Positions 50,201 through 63,861 are shown, counted from the stretch's first letter. The stretch is DNA of 64,000 nt from Promerops cafer (GCA_013398275.1 VZSE01006029.1:3244630-3308629), one strand, 5' to 3'. The notes: generated by a model not told the origin, from the sequence alone. Numbers and translations: made by a program.

Positions 50201-50514
50201 AGTGAGCAGTGTGTATGACAGTAGCATGGCTCAAAAACATCATTCATCAATAAATGAAACAGTTATCAGATCACTAAAGTAGAATTTACCTGCTACAAAG
50301 CATTTAAAGTTGATGAAAAATTTTTTGTACCCTCTGTGCTCCTGCCTACCACTATAGGTCTCCCTCTTTTCACTGAGATTATGGATGAGATCAGAGGTGA
50401 AGGCTGGTGAACTTTTCCATTCCAGACTGTAACTCCAGAGTCAGTGTCACTGAGAGGCGTGGGTGACGTGGAAGCGACAGTGACAATCCTTTCCATTCTG
50501 AAACCAGTGAAAGC
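44234..50514. other. Intronic sequence, no gene recognised
   Basis: Mixed intron. A purine-rich strand run lies at about 45361-45422. Minus-strand frames at 47350-47739, 47702-48028 and 49507-50019 (129, 108 and 170 codons) and plus-strand frames near 48759-49085 and 49556-49895 overlap each other on both strands and have no recognisable domains. The GC-richer stretches 47040-47560 and 48540-49900 may be old, unrecognised repeats. An AATAAA at about 47281 could belong to such an element. Confidence 0.45.
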
Positions 50515-51078
50515 TGGGTCTGGTGGGGATGGAGTTAATCTCTACCAGCCCATATGGCACTGTGTGTTGGACTTGTGGTTGTGTTGTTAACACACTGACA
50601 TCTGGCTGTTGCTGAACAGAGCCTGCACAGCAGCAAGGTTTCCTCCTTTTCCTATTCTGCTCCTCCTCTCTCCTCCCCAGCAGCGGGCTGAGGGTGAACA
50701 AGAAGCTGGAAGGGGACACAGCTGGGACAGCTGAGCTGAACCATCTAGGGATAGTGCATATCCTATGGCATCATGCTCAGCAACAAAAGCTATGGCACAG
50801 GAAGAAAGAAGTTGGGGATTTTGGCTTCCAAGGTGGCTGATGCTTAGAGACTGGCTGGGCATCCCTCTGCTTTTGGAAGCTGGTGAGTGATTGTCTTTGC
50901 AGCACTAGTATAGTTTTTTCCCCTTTGCTTCACTTATTAAGATGTCTTTATCTCAACTGTCAGGAGTTTTCTTGGGTTTACTGCTCCTATTCTCTTCCCT
51001 GTACTCCTGGAGGAGAGAAGAGGAGTGAGTAAATGGTTGTGTGGGTACTTGGCTGCCAGCCAGGGTCAACCCACTACA
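50515..51078 (+). mobile_element. ERVL-type LTR, diverged, plus orientation
   Basis: It starts near TGGGTCTGGTGGGGATGGAG, shares with the LTR at 29079 a CACAGCTGGGACAGCTGA block, a CCTATGGCATCATG motif and GTCTTTATCTCAACTGTCAG, and ends GGGTCAACCCACTACA at 51078. It is more diverged than the 29079 copy, and no clear target-site duplication remains. No internal viral genes adjoin it. It is antisense to XKR4. The frames inside (50293-50862 region, minus strand) are not genes. Confidence 0.8.
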
Positions 51079-52609
51079 CTAGGATTTTACCCCAACCTTG
51101 TAAATCTTTTACCAAAGTTTAAGGAATGTTATGTATATTTTTCTGTCATGAATAAAAACACAAGAGATATCTATTTAAAATACGATTTTGTTAATTAAAA
51201 GAAAAAACAGAGGGATGATTTGATTGCCAGCTTGATTGTAAATTTTCACATTGAAATGTACATTTAACAAAAGTTGCCTTCAATTATATCCCAAAGTTAA
51301 AACATGCAGAAAACTGCAGAAAAACTGTATTTTCTAACCAACACTTTACCTTTATGATTGTAACACTAATCAACATAGCCAGCTTATTTTGATGACTGCA
51401 TAGAAAAATCTTGCAGTGAACTATCTGAAGTAATTTTTTTCAACAGAGACAAAAAAACCTTCTAATATCTAAAGACACAGACAAATTTTCACTCCATTTC
51501 CTACTTTCTATAAAGACTCAGGCATAAAAGAGACAAAATGAATGTCCTTCCTCATCTGAAAATTTTACTTCTCAGACTGGGCATATTTATTGGACATAGT
51601 GTCATTATCTTTTAATAATCTTTGTGAAATTAAGTTTGTATGTAATATCCTTTTGCTCAATTATGTCCTTAATTTACAACAATTTTATTAATACTATTTT
51701 ATGCTCCTGCAGTCCTGTCTTGGCAATGACTTCTGGAACCAGGCTGGGTTGCTGCATCTCCATGATGTGGTAGGAAACACAGGCATCATCTGCAAGCCAT
51801 GTCCCAAAGAGTGGATAAGGAAAGCTAAAAAAAAAAACTTTAGAAAAGGAAATTAAATTTCTCTATTGCTGCAATGAAATAATTTTATGACCTAATATTT
51901 TGTTCCTAAACAAGCTGTATTGGCATAGGAACACACTAACCATTTTTCAATTCAGGAAAAATTGCATGGAAAAAATGTAAAGAAATGCCACAGTTTTCCA
52001 CACATTATATTACAGTCATTATAACAGTAAATAGTCTTCAGAAGCTTCCTTTTTCAATCTAAAATTAGCTATTCAATTAATTTACCTGCATGGAAATTTG
52101 TTTTAATGCAACACTTTCTTTTGGATGTGCCTTTCCACAGAGTTCTCCTCCCTAACATGTGAAGTCCTGATGGGGGCACTGGACACCTGGGTACCTGCTC
52201 ACCCATCACTGGTGCAGGAGTCCTGCTGCTCTCTGCCCACAGTGTGAGTAAATCCAGCCTCTGTCTCCCAGGGTCCTTTGGGCTGGAGCTTGAACATGCT
52301 GTTGTTGAACAGAGAGGGAAATATTACTGAATTATGGTTTGCAAAGATCCCAGAAACCACACAAGTTTCCTCTCTTGTAGGAGCTGCCTACATCCTCCTA
52401 TCTTTCTCAAAGGTACAGGAACAAGGGCTGTCCTGGCAAAGATCTCTTCTTCTTCCTCGTCCAGCCCAACATTCTTTCCTTTTCCTACATTCTAGATCTT
52501 TTATTAAGAGTTTATGCAGCCTTATGGCAATCTTACAGGTTTTCTGCATAAGGGATTTTGATAAATAGAAGGCTTGGTGGGGAATCTTATTAATGTATAA
52601 ATAACTGAG
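51079..52609. other. Intronic sequence, no gene recognised
   Basis: AT-rich to about 52080, then a GC-richer stretch to about 52480 with a 96-codon plus frame at 52278-52568. That frame has no recognisable domain and may be part of an old repeat. Confidence 0.5.
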
Positions 52610-52913
52610 GGGAGAGTGTAAAAAAAAGTGGAACTAGACTCTTAGTGATGTTCAGGACGAGTCAATGAGCATAAACTGAAACACAGGATGTTCCCTCTGA
52701 TAACAAACACTTTTTTTTTTTTCCCCCTGTGAGGGCCATGGAACACTGGAACAGGTTGTACAGAGAGGCTATGGTCTCCATACAGGGAGATATCTAAAAA
52801 CTGTCTGTAAATGGTCCAGGTCTGTCAGTAATGGCCCTGCTTTGAGCAAGAGGGTTTGACTAAAGTATCACCAGAGGTTTCTTCCACCTTCATCTAACCT
52901 GTGATTTTGTGAT
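52610..52913 (+). mobile_element. CR1 LINE 3' UTR fragment, plus orientation
   Basis: The order of CR1 3' UTR landmarks is preserved: CATAAACTGAAACACAGGAT, GTTCCCTCTGATAACA, CTGTGAGGGCCATGGAACAC, GGAACAGGTTGTACAGAGAGG, GGTCTCCATACAGGGAGATA, GGCCCTGCTTTGAGCAAGAG, CCAGAGGTTTCTTCCACC, and the terminal GTGATTTTGTGAT. A T-run interrupts it near 52710. It is 5'-truncated and antisense to XKR4. Confidence 0.9.
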
Positions 52914-55900
52914 GTGCCGTTTGTTTCTTTTCCTAACCATTGTGGGAGGAAATTTTGGACCCTTGGCTTTCATTTAGTTTTGCAGCTAGGTATCCAAGGC
53001 ACACAAATCTATAAACACAGATTTACAGACCCCATAAGGGATTCATGCAGGTTTGTGTGTCTGTAGTGGATGTTCCTCTGCTTGGTTCTGGACCCTTTTC
53101 TCCTCTCCTGGATGGTTCACTGTAACATAATATTGCACTACTAGAAATGGCAAGACCCCTCTCTTGGCCTGACTTGTGTTCAGTCATTTCTTTCCACATC
53201 TCAGGGGGCATTTTAACCCTGCCTACATGACTGATATCAGTAAGAGATCATGTACTACCTTGTAGATGGTAGATCCAGTCGTTTATTGTAGCTGGTTTGT
53301 GCCTGGATCCAATGAATGAAATGAAGCTCTTTGGCCAGAAGTGCTTCAGCCTCCTGTCAGTGTTCAGAGGCATTTTTGATTCTCTTTGTATTATGGTGTT
53401 TGGTCCCAACAGAGCTGGGTCAGCTGCCGCTGAGCAGCTGTTCTACTTGATGTTGTACTAAACAGACCTTTCTCTGTGCACAGTCAGTCTTCCTCTGATC
53501 AGACCTCTCAGCTTGGAAGGCTTGCCACTATATTGCACAAAACCTTCAAAATTCTCCTTGGGGTTTTCTTCCTTCTAAGTTCTTTCTGTTATTTGCTTCA
53601 CTGTCACCATGACAGCTTAAAGCTAATCTTTAATGTTTCTGTCCATGTATCTCCTAATTTCCAGCCATGAATAATTTTTGCTGTTGCTTTCTATTCATAG
53701 ATATCTACCAGATAGTGGCTCTCAAAACCAAATAATTTGGTGATGCCTTAGCCATTTCTCAAATTAACAATCTCATTTTCTTTCTCACAATGGATAAATT
53801 TCTGATCCTCCACATGAATGATTCCAGTGCTGACATGTTCCTGTTTCCGATCATGTTTTTCTCGTCCCTGAGCATGACCTGCATCTTCTCAACACTTTGA
53901 GTTTCACATTACAACCTGGTCACCCTGCTCTTTTTGTCTTTTTTGAGCTTGTCCAGTCAACGAGCATTTCACCCCCCACACCATCAGTGATAAACCCCTG
54001 TTCTGCCCATGTTTAATGCACAGAAGTAGCTCCCAGCTTGTCTTTTCCACACTAACAGCACCATCCTTTACAATTATAGTAGACAGGCCAGTGAAAGGAG
54101 GCAGAGGGCAGCAGGCAGTGTACCTGTTGTGATCAGGGCAGAGCATCCCCGGCCACTGTTTTAGGTAGATGACATGACCTAGTGCGTTTCCTGGTCCTTC
54201 TGCCCCCCTGAATGCAGGGCAGCAGGGCTTCACACAAAGAAGGTGCAGAGGAGAGCCTCCTGTCAGAATTGGGGCTGCCTTACACTGTGACTACACACAA
54301 GTAGGACAACGGGAATTTGAGGAACGCAAAGAGAGGAGTGGATGCTTGTCTCAGAGCCACGCTGCCAGTTAAGTGAATATTGCAGAACTAGCTCCAGATT
54401 CCTGACCTAGTGTAATGTAGCAACAAACAGCTTCTAGTTCCCAGGTGTCTGGGTGGGGATGATTTCTTAAGCTTTGCTTACAAAAGCAAAAGTGTTTTGT
54501 GTTACCAAGGCATGACAGAGGGAAATCTAACGCTGCTGTGGTTGAATAAATAAATGTAAAGGTGGGAAAAGAGCCCTTGTGCCAGTATTCATGCCACAGA
54601 GGGAGGTACTCCAGGGCACTTGATGTTGCACTGAGCTCCTCAGCTCTTGCAGTGTTGAGTTTCTAAGAGACTCTTGACTTTTGTTCCTTTATCCAGATTC
54701 TAGTAAGCTACAGTCAAGAGTTCTACTGTGCTAGCCAGCACTAACCACCAGAAAAGAGAGCAGACGGCCTCTTGGTGCCATTTTAAAGAAAATCACTGTC
54801 ATTGTTACTTATACTAACTGCAAACCCCTAATACTCTGCTCCCTATCCCACTGAATTTTACCATCTTGTTGAGGACAAAACCTGTCACATCCTCCTCATA
54901 ACTGTCATCACACTTATCTCATCTACTGTCTCTCTGCCTCTGCTTTCCCCAAAATACAGCTCCTCATTGTCCATCAGCCCACATCTTCTTGTTGCTCTTT
55001 TATAGTGTCTCTAGTCTCTTTCACTTACAGCAAAAACTTCAATAAATTACCTGGATTCATAACAAAACTATCCTCTCTTTTGTTCTCCTCTTTTTGTGCT
55101 TCCTTCCATCTCATCTCCATGGATTGGTAAGGCAGATGACAACCTATGAAACTCTATTATATTCAGTGGTGGCAAATGGACTGCTTATCTTCCCTTTACA
55201 TTTTTTTAATGTTTCTACTTTGACCTCCACATGGTTTAATTCACTATGAGTTACTGCTTTTAGTATATGTAGGGATGGTACATAGCCCAGTTTGGCAAGT
55301 TTGACAAGTAGTTATAAATATTATCTTAATGCAAAATACTAATGAAAGAGAAGGAAAGAAATTCTTAAAATAATTTCTGTATGTGCCTTGACAGAATCCT
55401 GCTTACTTAAAACTTCTTCAACTTTCTGTTACTCTTCTATGAAAACTGTTATGGTATACCCTCTGATTCCAACTTCTCATCTTTATGTTCTCAAAGTCAC
55501 ACTTTGAATTTCAGCTTCAAAAGACAAGACACCATGGAAGAGACACTGTTGAAATTGTAGCTCTAGCAGACCATTTGTGAGAAGAATACAGGATGCTTTC
55601 ATGTATTAACTTATTTGACACAAATGCTCTGTTCTGCTCTGAATTCGTATAGTTTGAACCAAAACAGGAAACTAGATTTTTGATTTAACAGCATAAACCC
55701 CTCTAAATTTCCTGAAAAAGTCTGAATGATAGTAATCTTTTAGATGAGCACTGTTTCAGTCCAGAAAGCAATCAGGATTTGAGTCTGCATTTGTTATGCA
55801 ACCAGGGGCAAGAGCAGGCAACTTGAATGTTAAAGGGAATGATTTGCATTGTACTGTAACCATTTTGTTGCTGAATAGTGTAGTGTTCCTGCATACCACT

Positions 55901-57439
55901 GCTCTCTCCATTCCTGGGAGTTTGATTTCTTATTGCTTTACAGCTCTTGAAGTGTTTTATGCCTGCGTAACATGGATATTTAAAAAAATACTCTTTTGGT
56001 TTAATCATATTTCATACCTTCTTCATGCACTATGAAGAGAACAAACTTTATGTCACTCCAGATGTCCATTACTGTAGATATCATGATCTCTTAACTGACT
56101 AAATCTGTCAATATTTGGAAGCATAAAACCATACTCATTTCAGGAACTAGTGCCTTGATGTATCAAATTGACATATTTAAAATAAGTTGTCTTGCTTGAC
56201 TCTTGCACCCCCATCTTCTTTTCCCCGTATTAACATGATAATGGGAACATAAAGAGGTTCAAACCTGCCAGATGACACCTCTGGGGATGAGGGAATACCC
56301 TGCCAGTGTGCTCCTAGACCATTTACTCTCAGCTTGTCATAATGAAGCTGGAGGTTCCTTTATCTTAAAATGTAATCGTAGACAACACCTAGTTGCAGAG
56401 GTAGTTCTTAGGGAAGCCAGCAAATACAGGAGACATGCTGTAGCTCAGTCCACAAAACCATTAACTTAATGAATGCATTTTCATTTTTACAGTGTTCAGA
56501 CCATTAGATGACAGGATAAGATTAACAGAAGAAAAGGGGAAAAAAAAAAAAGAAAAAGACAACTTTAATCAGAGCTTTGTGAAGTGTGCTAATTATCTTC
56601 AGGGAATAAGATGTCACAATGAAAGACTGTGGTTTAAACTCCCTTTCCTGAGGCTCTGCAGCTTGCATTTGTTCTCAGTGAACAGCGTGTTAGGTAGGGA
56701 CTCTGGGGTAAACCTAGAGTAGATGTGTTTTGTGATCAGTGGACTGTATCATGAAATACTGATGCAATATATTTCCCTTTTTCTGCAGGGGAGTTCCTCT
56801 GGGATTTGATACAGCTACATTTGATATTATAAAGCATTTAAAACTGGTAATAAATGTGTGCATATCTGTTCCTAAACAGCAGGTGTGAATTTTGATGCAC
56901 TGACTATTTATTATGTGCGGAGTTTGTTGGGGCTTTTTTTGCCAAGCAATATTAAAAATGTGCCTCACTATGCTTTCTTTTAGCAGTTTGGAACTGTTTT
57001 ATATGCACACCATATATTAGCAGCCCCAGCAAGAAAGCTGAAGCAGCCAGCAGGATGAGTGAAGCATCCAAACAACTGCAAGCCTACACGACTACTCCTT
57101 TGGTAGATCCTCCTGCTCATCCTCATGTGTTTACAGTTGCTTTCAGCTTCCCCTTCACCCAGCCGTATTGTTGGCTTCTGGTGGTATATTTACTCTCACA
57201 GACACAAGGAATGAAGTTTGACCTGAATTCCCATTTGGTCTTTATCAGCTTGATCAGCTCTAGATTATGTGCCCAGTGGCATCCATTCAATCCCCAGCCA
57301 TGCTGAAGAACGCCACCAGAGCCCTTCCAAGTCTCTCCCAATGTTCCTCAGCAGTTCTCTCAGGCAGGTGTTCGAAACGCCCAAGTCTGTGCCTTGAACT
57401 GCCGGAGCCATCCTCTGCCCTCCCTCTCCCTGCTCTTCA
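52914..57439. other. Intronic sequence, no gene recognised
   Basis: Mixed to AT-rich intron. The 109-codon minus frame at 53904-54233 and other short frames have no recognisable product. An A-run lies at about 56530-56541. No mobile element is recognised. Confidence 0.5.
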
Positions 57440-57590
57440 GCAGCGCTGCAACTCCGGCAACAACTCCTTAGCACCACGGACGCCGCGGGGCCGCCGGGAG
57501 ACGGAGCCCGAGCCCCGTTCCGGCCGGAGGGAACGCCCCGGACAGGCCCTGGGCGGTGCTGGCACAGCGGACCCCGAGCGGGGCTGCCCG

Positions 57591-57600
57591 GGCGGGGCGG
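57591..57600 (+). promoter_or_regulatory. Tandem GC box (SP/KLF-type site)
   Basis: GGCGGGGCGG includes the canonical GGGGCGG core bound by SP/KLF zinc-finger factors. It sits in the centre of the CpG island, about 20 bases before the CTCF-like motif. Confidence 0.5.
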
Positions 57601-57617
57601 CCCGAGCGGCCGCGCTC

Positions 57618-57631
57618 GCACTAGATGGCAC
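57618..57631 (+). promoter_or_regulatory. CTCF-like binding motif
   Basis: GCACTAGATGGCAC fits the vertebrate CTCF core CCASYAGRKGGCRS at 13 of 14 positions. Only the first base differs. The location inside a CpG island is typical of CTCF-bound insulators or promoters. Occupancy cannot be judged from sequence. Confidence 0.55.
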
Positions 57632-57730
57632 TGCGGGGCTGCGGCGGGGAGCGCGGCACGGCAGCTCCGCACCCCCGCGCGCCCTGCCTCAAACTTTGTC
57701 TCAGCGAAGCCTAAGCGAGCTAGGAAAGCT

Positions 57731-60700
57731 TTCCCGTACATCTTGACAGCGAAAGAAAAGCACGGTCTGCCGGTAGAATAGTCCTGTTCCCTCTCTCCAG
57801 TGAATGACGCACCGAGAAGGATTTTTCTGGGCCGTTTCTTCCAGCAGGCACGGGGAGACTGCTGGTTCCTCTCACACGAGAATCTGTGTGGCCTGAAGGA
57901 GTAGGAAATCATAACTCACAGCTCAATTTTGAATTGTACCACTGAGCTATGTCAATGTGTTTTAGGAGATCCTTGTGCTCACAAATGCTTTGCATCTTTC
58001 AAAATCCCCCAAAATAGATCTGACCTGTTATGGAGACCTTGTTCTAGCCTCTGTAGAAATTTCCCTCCCAGACTGAACATGCACACACAGCAGCTGGAAA
58101 ACAGCAGCATTCCTGATGTACTGGGGAAAAGCTGGAACTTCTTGATTCCGCACATGAATGAGCTAGCTGGGCCCAAATTGCTCATTACAGACTCAGTCAG
58201 AGAAGCTGCATGAAAGACAGGCTGGAAACAGATGAAATTCCATTTTAATTGCAGAGGAATTGCCTTTGGCTAAAGTGGGGCACAGAGATGCTCAATAAAC
58301 AGCAGTGTTAGAAGCCATATCAGCCTTTTCACATTCCACTTTCCCAAAGTGAAGAAATAAGCATGCTCTATTAATGAGGCTTTGAGGCTGAATATCTGCA
58401 GGTAGCATTAAGCCTTAAATTAACACACTGTTCAAGCGTTAAAAAAATTATATGGGATTAATTGAACATGTGACCTGGGCTCCTTGGCCTTGAAGCAGCC
58501 CTTAGTTTAATGAAACTCCTGGAAAGTGTTGTGATGACTAAGAAGCACTCTCTGTGTACAATGAGTAAACTCTTCAATACTAGAGGTGGCTCCTATTCTG
58601 ATTGAGTGTGATTTCATTTCTATTGACCTATTTGGCAAAGGCTATGATTTGATGGTTTCACATCCATACCACACTGGTTATTTAACTGCCATTATGGTAA
58701 TTTTTGAGGATGTTCCACCTAATTATGGGTCTTCTTTTAAAGGAATATAAAGCATTGTTCCCAAAAAACTTCTAGTATTAGGATGATGACTTAGTATTTA
58801 CACACACAAACACAGAGATACATTTGACTGTAAGCCTCTGTTGGTAGTATGCCTGTGATGTAAATATGAAGTTTAGTCAGAGACATTCTGAGATAATGTA
58901 GAAGGCACAAAAGATCTTTGGAAATCATATGGTCATTTGTCACAAGGGAGCTGGTAGGGAGTTTCTGGAAGGAATGGTCGCAATTGTGATGGGAAAACAG
59001 TGCTGTGTTTCCGAACAACAAGGCAAATTTCAGACCCAGAAAGGTCTTGCTGTTTACTGAGCTCTATTTATCAGAGCTCACAACTGTTAGGAAAAGTTTC
59101 TAAGCTCTCATTATGTAGTCACCTCAACAATGGCTAAAGAAAGCAACCCTGGTCAACCTTTACAAATGTGTTCCTCTCTACACCTTTTGTATAATTGTCA
59201 TCCTAATCAATACCTGAGTAATTGAAATCCCCCAAGACCAAAGTCGTGACTTTCTGACTGCCCTCTTCCTGATCTATGTTCTCTAACTCCTATAGTGAGG
59301 GGGAGCAACATCCAGAGTCAGATGATTGACTTTGCTCTGCTAAATGATAACCAGTCTGCCAAAATATATCCCCTCCTTACAAGCTCAATAGCACCCTTTC
59401 ATTTTCTGAAATCTCGTTATCATTTACACTTTAGAAATTAATAAATATACTGGTGTTTCTACATGTAAGATGAAATTTCACTTTTTATCATAAATTGAGA
59501 ATGCTTTTTAGGTTCAACAGCTTCTTAAAAAATAATTTTGATAAGAATAAAATCATGTTGCTGCAAATCCAGTCTCAATTCTTATTTGGTTTTGCTTCTC
59601 CTAGTAGAGAAATCCTGGCCACATGAGTGATGATAAACTTCAGGTGAAAGGAATGACTCCAAGGTTTTCCTTGTAAGCATTTTTCAAGGCGTTGTAGTTT
59701 ACAGGAGAAAAATGTCCTCAGTCCCAAGAACTTGAAATTTAAAACTTCTATCTTGTAATGGAAGCCAGATTCCCGACTCCACCTGGATCCTCAGTGAAAC
59801 CAGCAGGTCTGTATGGTGTAGGAATATATACAAATCCCATTTCCAGACTCAGCATAACCTCATGATGAAACAGTAAAAAGATGCTCTTAGACAGTGGTGG
59901 CTTGTGTGGGCTAATGGGATATGGCAGTAATAAACATTTTGATATATATTTTGAAAATCTGCTTTGTTTTTTTAAACCAGAAATTTAGTAATTTTTTTTA
60001 AACTTATGTGGCTTTTATAATGTACCTCAGTGCATATAAGGTGGTAGCCTTTGGAATGATTTTCATGCATTAGGAAGGAACTGAAAATAAAGCATGCTAC
60101 CGCTAAAGAAAATGATGGTGCATCACATTTAGTACTAGAGGAACACGTAGAACTGTGCCAGGCTCTGTATATTAAACATTGTCATGGATTTCCATACTGC
60201 AATAGGACAGTTCTAGAGAAATGATAATATAGGATTGGTCTGTATTCAACAATCTGCTCTTTCAGGTAAGACATTTAATTTAGACTTTTGAAGGCTTGAA
60301 ATAATTAGTTCTGTACATTTTTTTTCTTAGAATTGTGTAGTTTTTAGTTTTGATCTTTATTTTTTTCCTAAGCTATTCATATATCTTAAATTTTGAAAAA
60401 TTTCTGCTGGGTTTGGGGAGTTAAGCAGATTGTTGGTCACCAGAACTTTCTCTAAGACCGGTCTTAAGTGTGCTTTTTTACCTCTGTTGTCTTTAATTTA
60501 TTCTTGCTAGTTAAAAAAACAGATATTTTGATTAATCAGCTTGAAGTTGCTGAAGTAAGGGAAGTTAGGCCTTTCCTTTCAGAATTAATGAAGGCATTTT
60601 CCATTATTTGTGTCACTTGCATAATCTCTCACAGGAACAACAATATCTATCTGAAACATAAAAGATTCAGCAAGCAAAACAGCCGGACATAATCCAGCCT

Positions 60701-63700
60701 TCCTGGCACCATGTACCTTCAATTCACTGATTATTTCTATCCAATATACTTCAGAAGCAACTTCACAGCTCAGGCCTCCTTGGCTCTATTAGCCTCCTTT
60801 TTATTTGATTTGAAATCACTCTAAAGGTAAGAAATCACGCTAGCTGTGAGATACTGTCTGTTAATTGCTCCTGCACATAATGAGCACCCTAAGGGTCGAA
60901 AGAAGGTTACAAGGCCTATAGAGACACACCAGAAATGCATAATTTATGCCTCTTCCAGCAGTTAACATTGCAGTGTTTCTGTGTGCATAGTCTATCTTAA
61001 GCTGTTCAGCCTCCAGCTTTTCAGGCATTTCATTTTTGGATGGTTCACCATTGAACAAACTAGTGAAACCTCCCAAAATCTCCCTAGGGCTTTTTCCTCC
61101 TAAATCCTCTTCTGTCATATGCCTCAATTATTTGATGGTGAAGGATTTTCCATTTCTCTGCTCTTTGTTTCTCTCTGTTTCTCCTCACTTCCCCATGTGT
61201 GTTCCAAATAAAGTGCCAAGACTGAAAAGTATTTAAAATAATTAACTTGGCATCTTGTACAGCTTGATTGAAAAGCAGGAATTGTTAATACAAATGAGCA
61301 ATGCCTGTAGGACCTTTAATATAATTGTTGTTTTGTTTATGCTGACAAAGGATAATGTTTGCATTTTGTTATTCAATTGTTATGAAGATTTTGAGACAGT
61401 AAAGTTATGTCTACAGTATAAATGAGGTATTTATAACTCTTAAATGAAGAACTGTAAGTTGTACTGCAACCTCTGCAAATGACATGTCTGCCTGTGAGAA
61501 TCTGTTAACCCAGGGTGTAAGGATGGGCCAGACATTTCATATTTCATCCCTGGAAAACCAGTTACCTTATGGATGCCTCTGGTACAGTGGGACACAGGCA
61601 CTTGCAATCAAGCAGTTTTGTTTGGACTCTGTGTTCACCTCCTTTGCCCCAAGAGTTCTCTGAAGAAGCTGACGGAGGCTGGTAGTGCCTGAGTTAATCT
61701 ACTCAAATGATCTCACTGATGAAATCTCGTGTATCTTCTGATTCACTGAATTCAGATTGTGTCTGCCAGTTTGAATTAGGCAAACCAGTTGTATGAGGAT
61801 AATCCCAAGGTATCATATTGGAGCATTTTCTGTACAAGGCTGAAAGGCTGATCTTGTGGCAGGTGGAACAAGCTGTTCCTTCCTCAGAGAGCAGCACTGT
61901 CATTTTATAGGGCAGAATAGATATTATAATTCACTGTATGACCTGTAGCAGAATTAAGTCACAAACATTTGCAGTGTTTCTTACTACTGTAGGTGTGACA
62001 CACAACTGCCATGGGTTCAACTGCAAATTTTTTATGTGCAGCATCTTTTTGTCATACCCAACAAACTTTTAGTTTGTTCCTGTGTGATAATGCAAGAAAA
62101 CTTCAGTGGGGATGGAATTCAAAATTTCTTAGATTCCACAGCAATGCCAACACCTGGTATGTACACAGAGCCATGAGAAATCTCTCAAAACATTTTTCAA
62201 GTATCTATCTTGCAGTGAAAGATGTAGAAGAAGTAAATGTGTGTCCATCCCCCTAAATTTTAGCCATGTTTAAGTCAGATACTGAAACTAAATTAATTAC
62301 CTGAGCTTCATTTCTAGTCCATTGAGAGATGTGAGAATATCTACAGGGTAAGTCATCCCATCTGTATTAGATGCCCCTCAAGAAAGAAAGAATATCCTTC
62401 AGGTGCCTCTCTCTCTTAACTGGCTATAAAAGTAGCTTAAACAGAACGTCTAACTTTTAAACAGAACAGTAGTTTGGCAAGATTAATTCCACCCTTAACA
62501 TGCAGTTTCCTCAGTATCATCTTCACAATTCAGCAAGGTATTTAAATACATGCCCAGCTTTCCACAGCTGAATAACTTTAATCACATGGACTGGTTTAAG
62601 TATCTTGTTACACCAGGACTGGATGGTTTCTTGAAAAGAAAGCTTAACACTCTGTGTGGCTGCCTCTGTTAGACTCCAGGCTGGTTGTTTATGGCATTAA
62701 TTCTCTTTAGCTTTCTTGAGAGGCAGTGTTGGTATTTTAGAGAGCAAATGGAAAAAACAAAACAACTGTTCAAGGTATTTTCAAAAGAAATACATGACAT
62801 CATTTACTGCCTCGCTCTGTGCTGCATGTCTGACTAAGTGTTTGAATTATTTCTGCTTTACTTTGCCTAAATCTTTTAAATTTATTTATTCTCTGCTATT
62901 ATTTCCTGAGACTGTTTTATGTAACTCTGTTAAGTGTTTGGAGACACTTTCATGGTGTGAAATGTTCCACACATAATAAAGAACCATTGTTCAGGCAGCT
63001 CCCACGGCAGTTGATGGTAGAGATTAAAGTATTGGGCCATAAATTGTATCAGTATAGTGTAAGCAGGACATTGTTAACACTTTATGTTCCAAATTAGAAA
63101 AAAAAAAGACAAAAACACCTTGCCAGTTTTTGAGCAACTTCCAGGAATTTCTTTACATGAGAATCTAAGAAGCATGCTCAGGCAGTTGACATGTCTGCAT
63201 TTGGCATAATGTTTATTTCAGGCAAAATTTTCCTCTACAACTGGCTGAGGAATACTTAGTTTAATACACTTTTTCTCTCTTGTTGACCTAACTATGCATG
63301 TTCTTGCACAACACCCTGATGACAAGAAGAATTGGATATTCAGATGAGTATCTATAGAAACAGTGGATCACTGAGACCAATGGGATATGAAGCTGCCATC
63401 CAAGGAGAGACTAGAAAGAACATCCCTAAAACAAGCTCATTTGAGATAGTTTGAATTCTGGCAGAAAACAAAATGAGCTGAAACAAATGGCAGCTCATTT
63501 AATATACAAGTCAGAAGAAGAGCCTGAGCCAGATGACCAATGGTTATTTGAGAGCATTGGCATATTCCACCAGCATCCTCCAAAATAATAGCTCACGGTG
63601 ATGCCGTTTAGGTTTTGCCTTTTTTTCTTTTATATGCTCTCTGTATTCTCCACACACATATTTGTAACTCTGTCACCTATTGTATTAGTAGCTAGTTTTC

Positions 63701-63861
63701 CCATTACTTTTTCATGGCCTTTCTTTAAGCAGAAAGACCAAACAAATTCCAGAGCTCCAAGCCCCAGGGGGTACAAGGCTCTGTGCTATCTTGGTTCTTC
63801 CTGGGAACCAAGGCTGAGAACAACTCTTGGAGATACATTCTCATGGACAAAGTACAGCTAG
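57731..63861. other. Intronic sequence, no gene recognised
   Basis: AT-rich intron. The stretches 58380-58760 and 60660-61000 contain unique-looking AT-rich sequence with homeodomain-like cores, but nothing firm. Short frames on both strands are not supported. No RNA gene or tandem repeat is seen. Confidence 0.5.

Larger units (their letters stand above)
57440..57730. promoter_or_regulatory. Isolated CpG island inside the XKR4 intron
   Basis: Between 57481 and 57660 I count 30 CpG dinucleotides in 180 bases, with very high G+C, while the surrounding intron is AT-rich and almost CpG-free. GC-box sequence GGCGGGGCGG lies at 57591-57600 and a CTCF-type motif at 57618-57631. Unmethylated islands of this kind usually mark promoters or insulators. 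Long frames cross it on both strands (57267-57746 plus, 57265-57912 minus). This is expected when GC-rich DNA lacks stop codons, and they show no known domain. No first-exon splice donor could be chosen with confidence. Confidence 0.75.

Noticed and set aside
57265..57912. 215-codon minus-strand frame (and 159-codon plus-strand frame) across the CpG island
   Set aside because: GC-rich DNA lacks stop codons by composition. The peptides are Arg/Pro/Ala/Gly-rich with no known domain, and both strands are open over the same bases.
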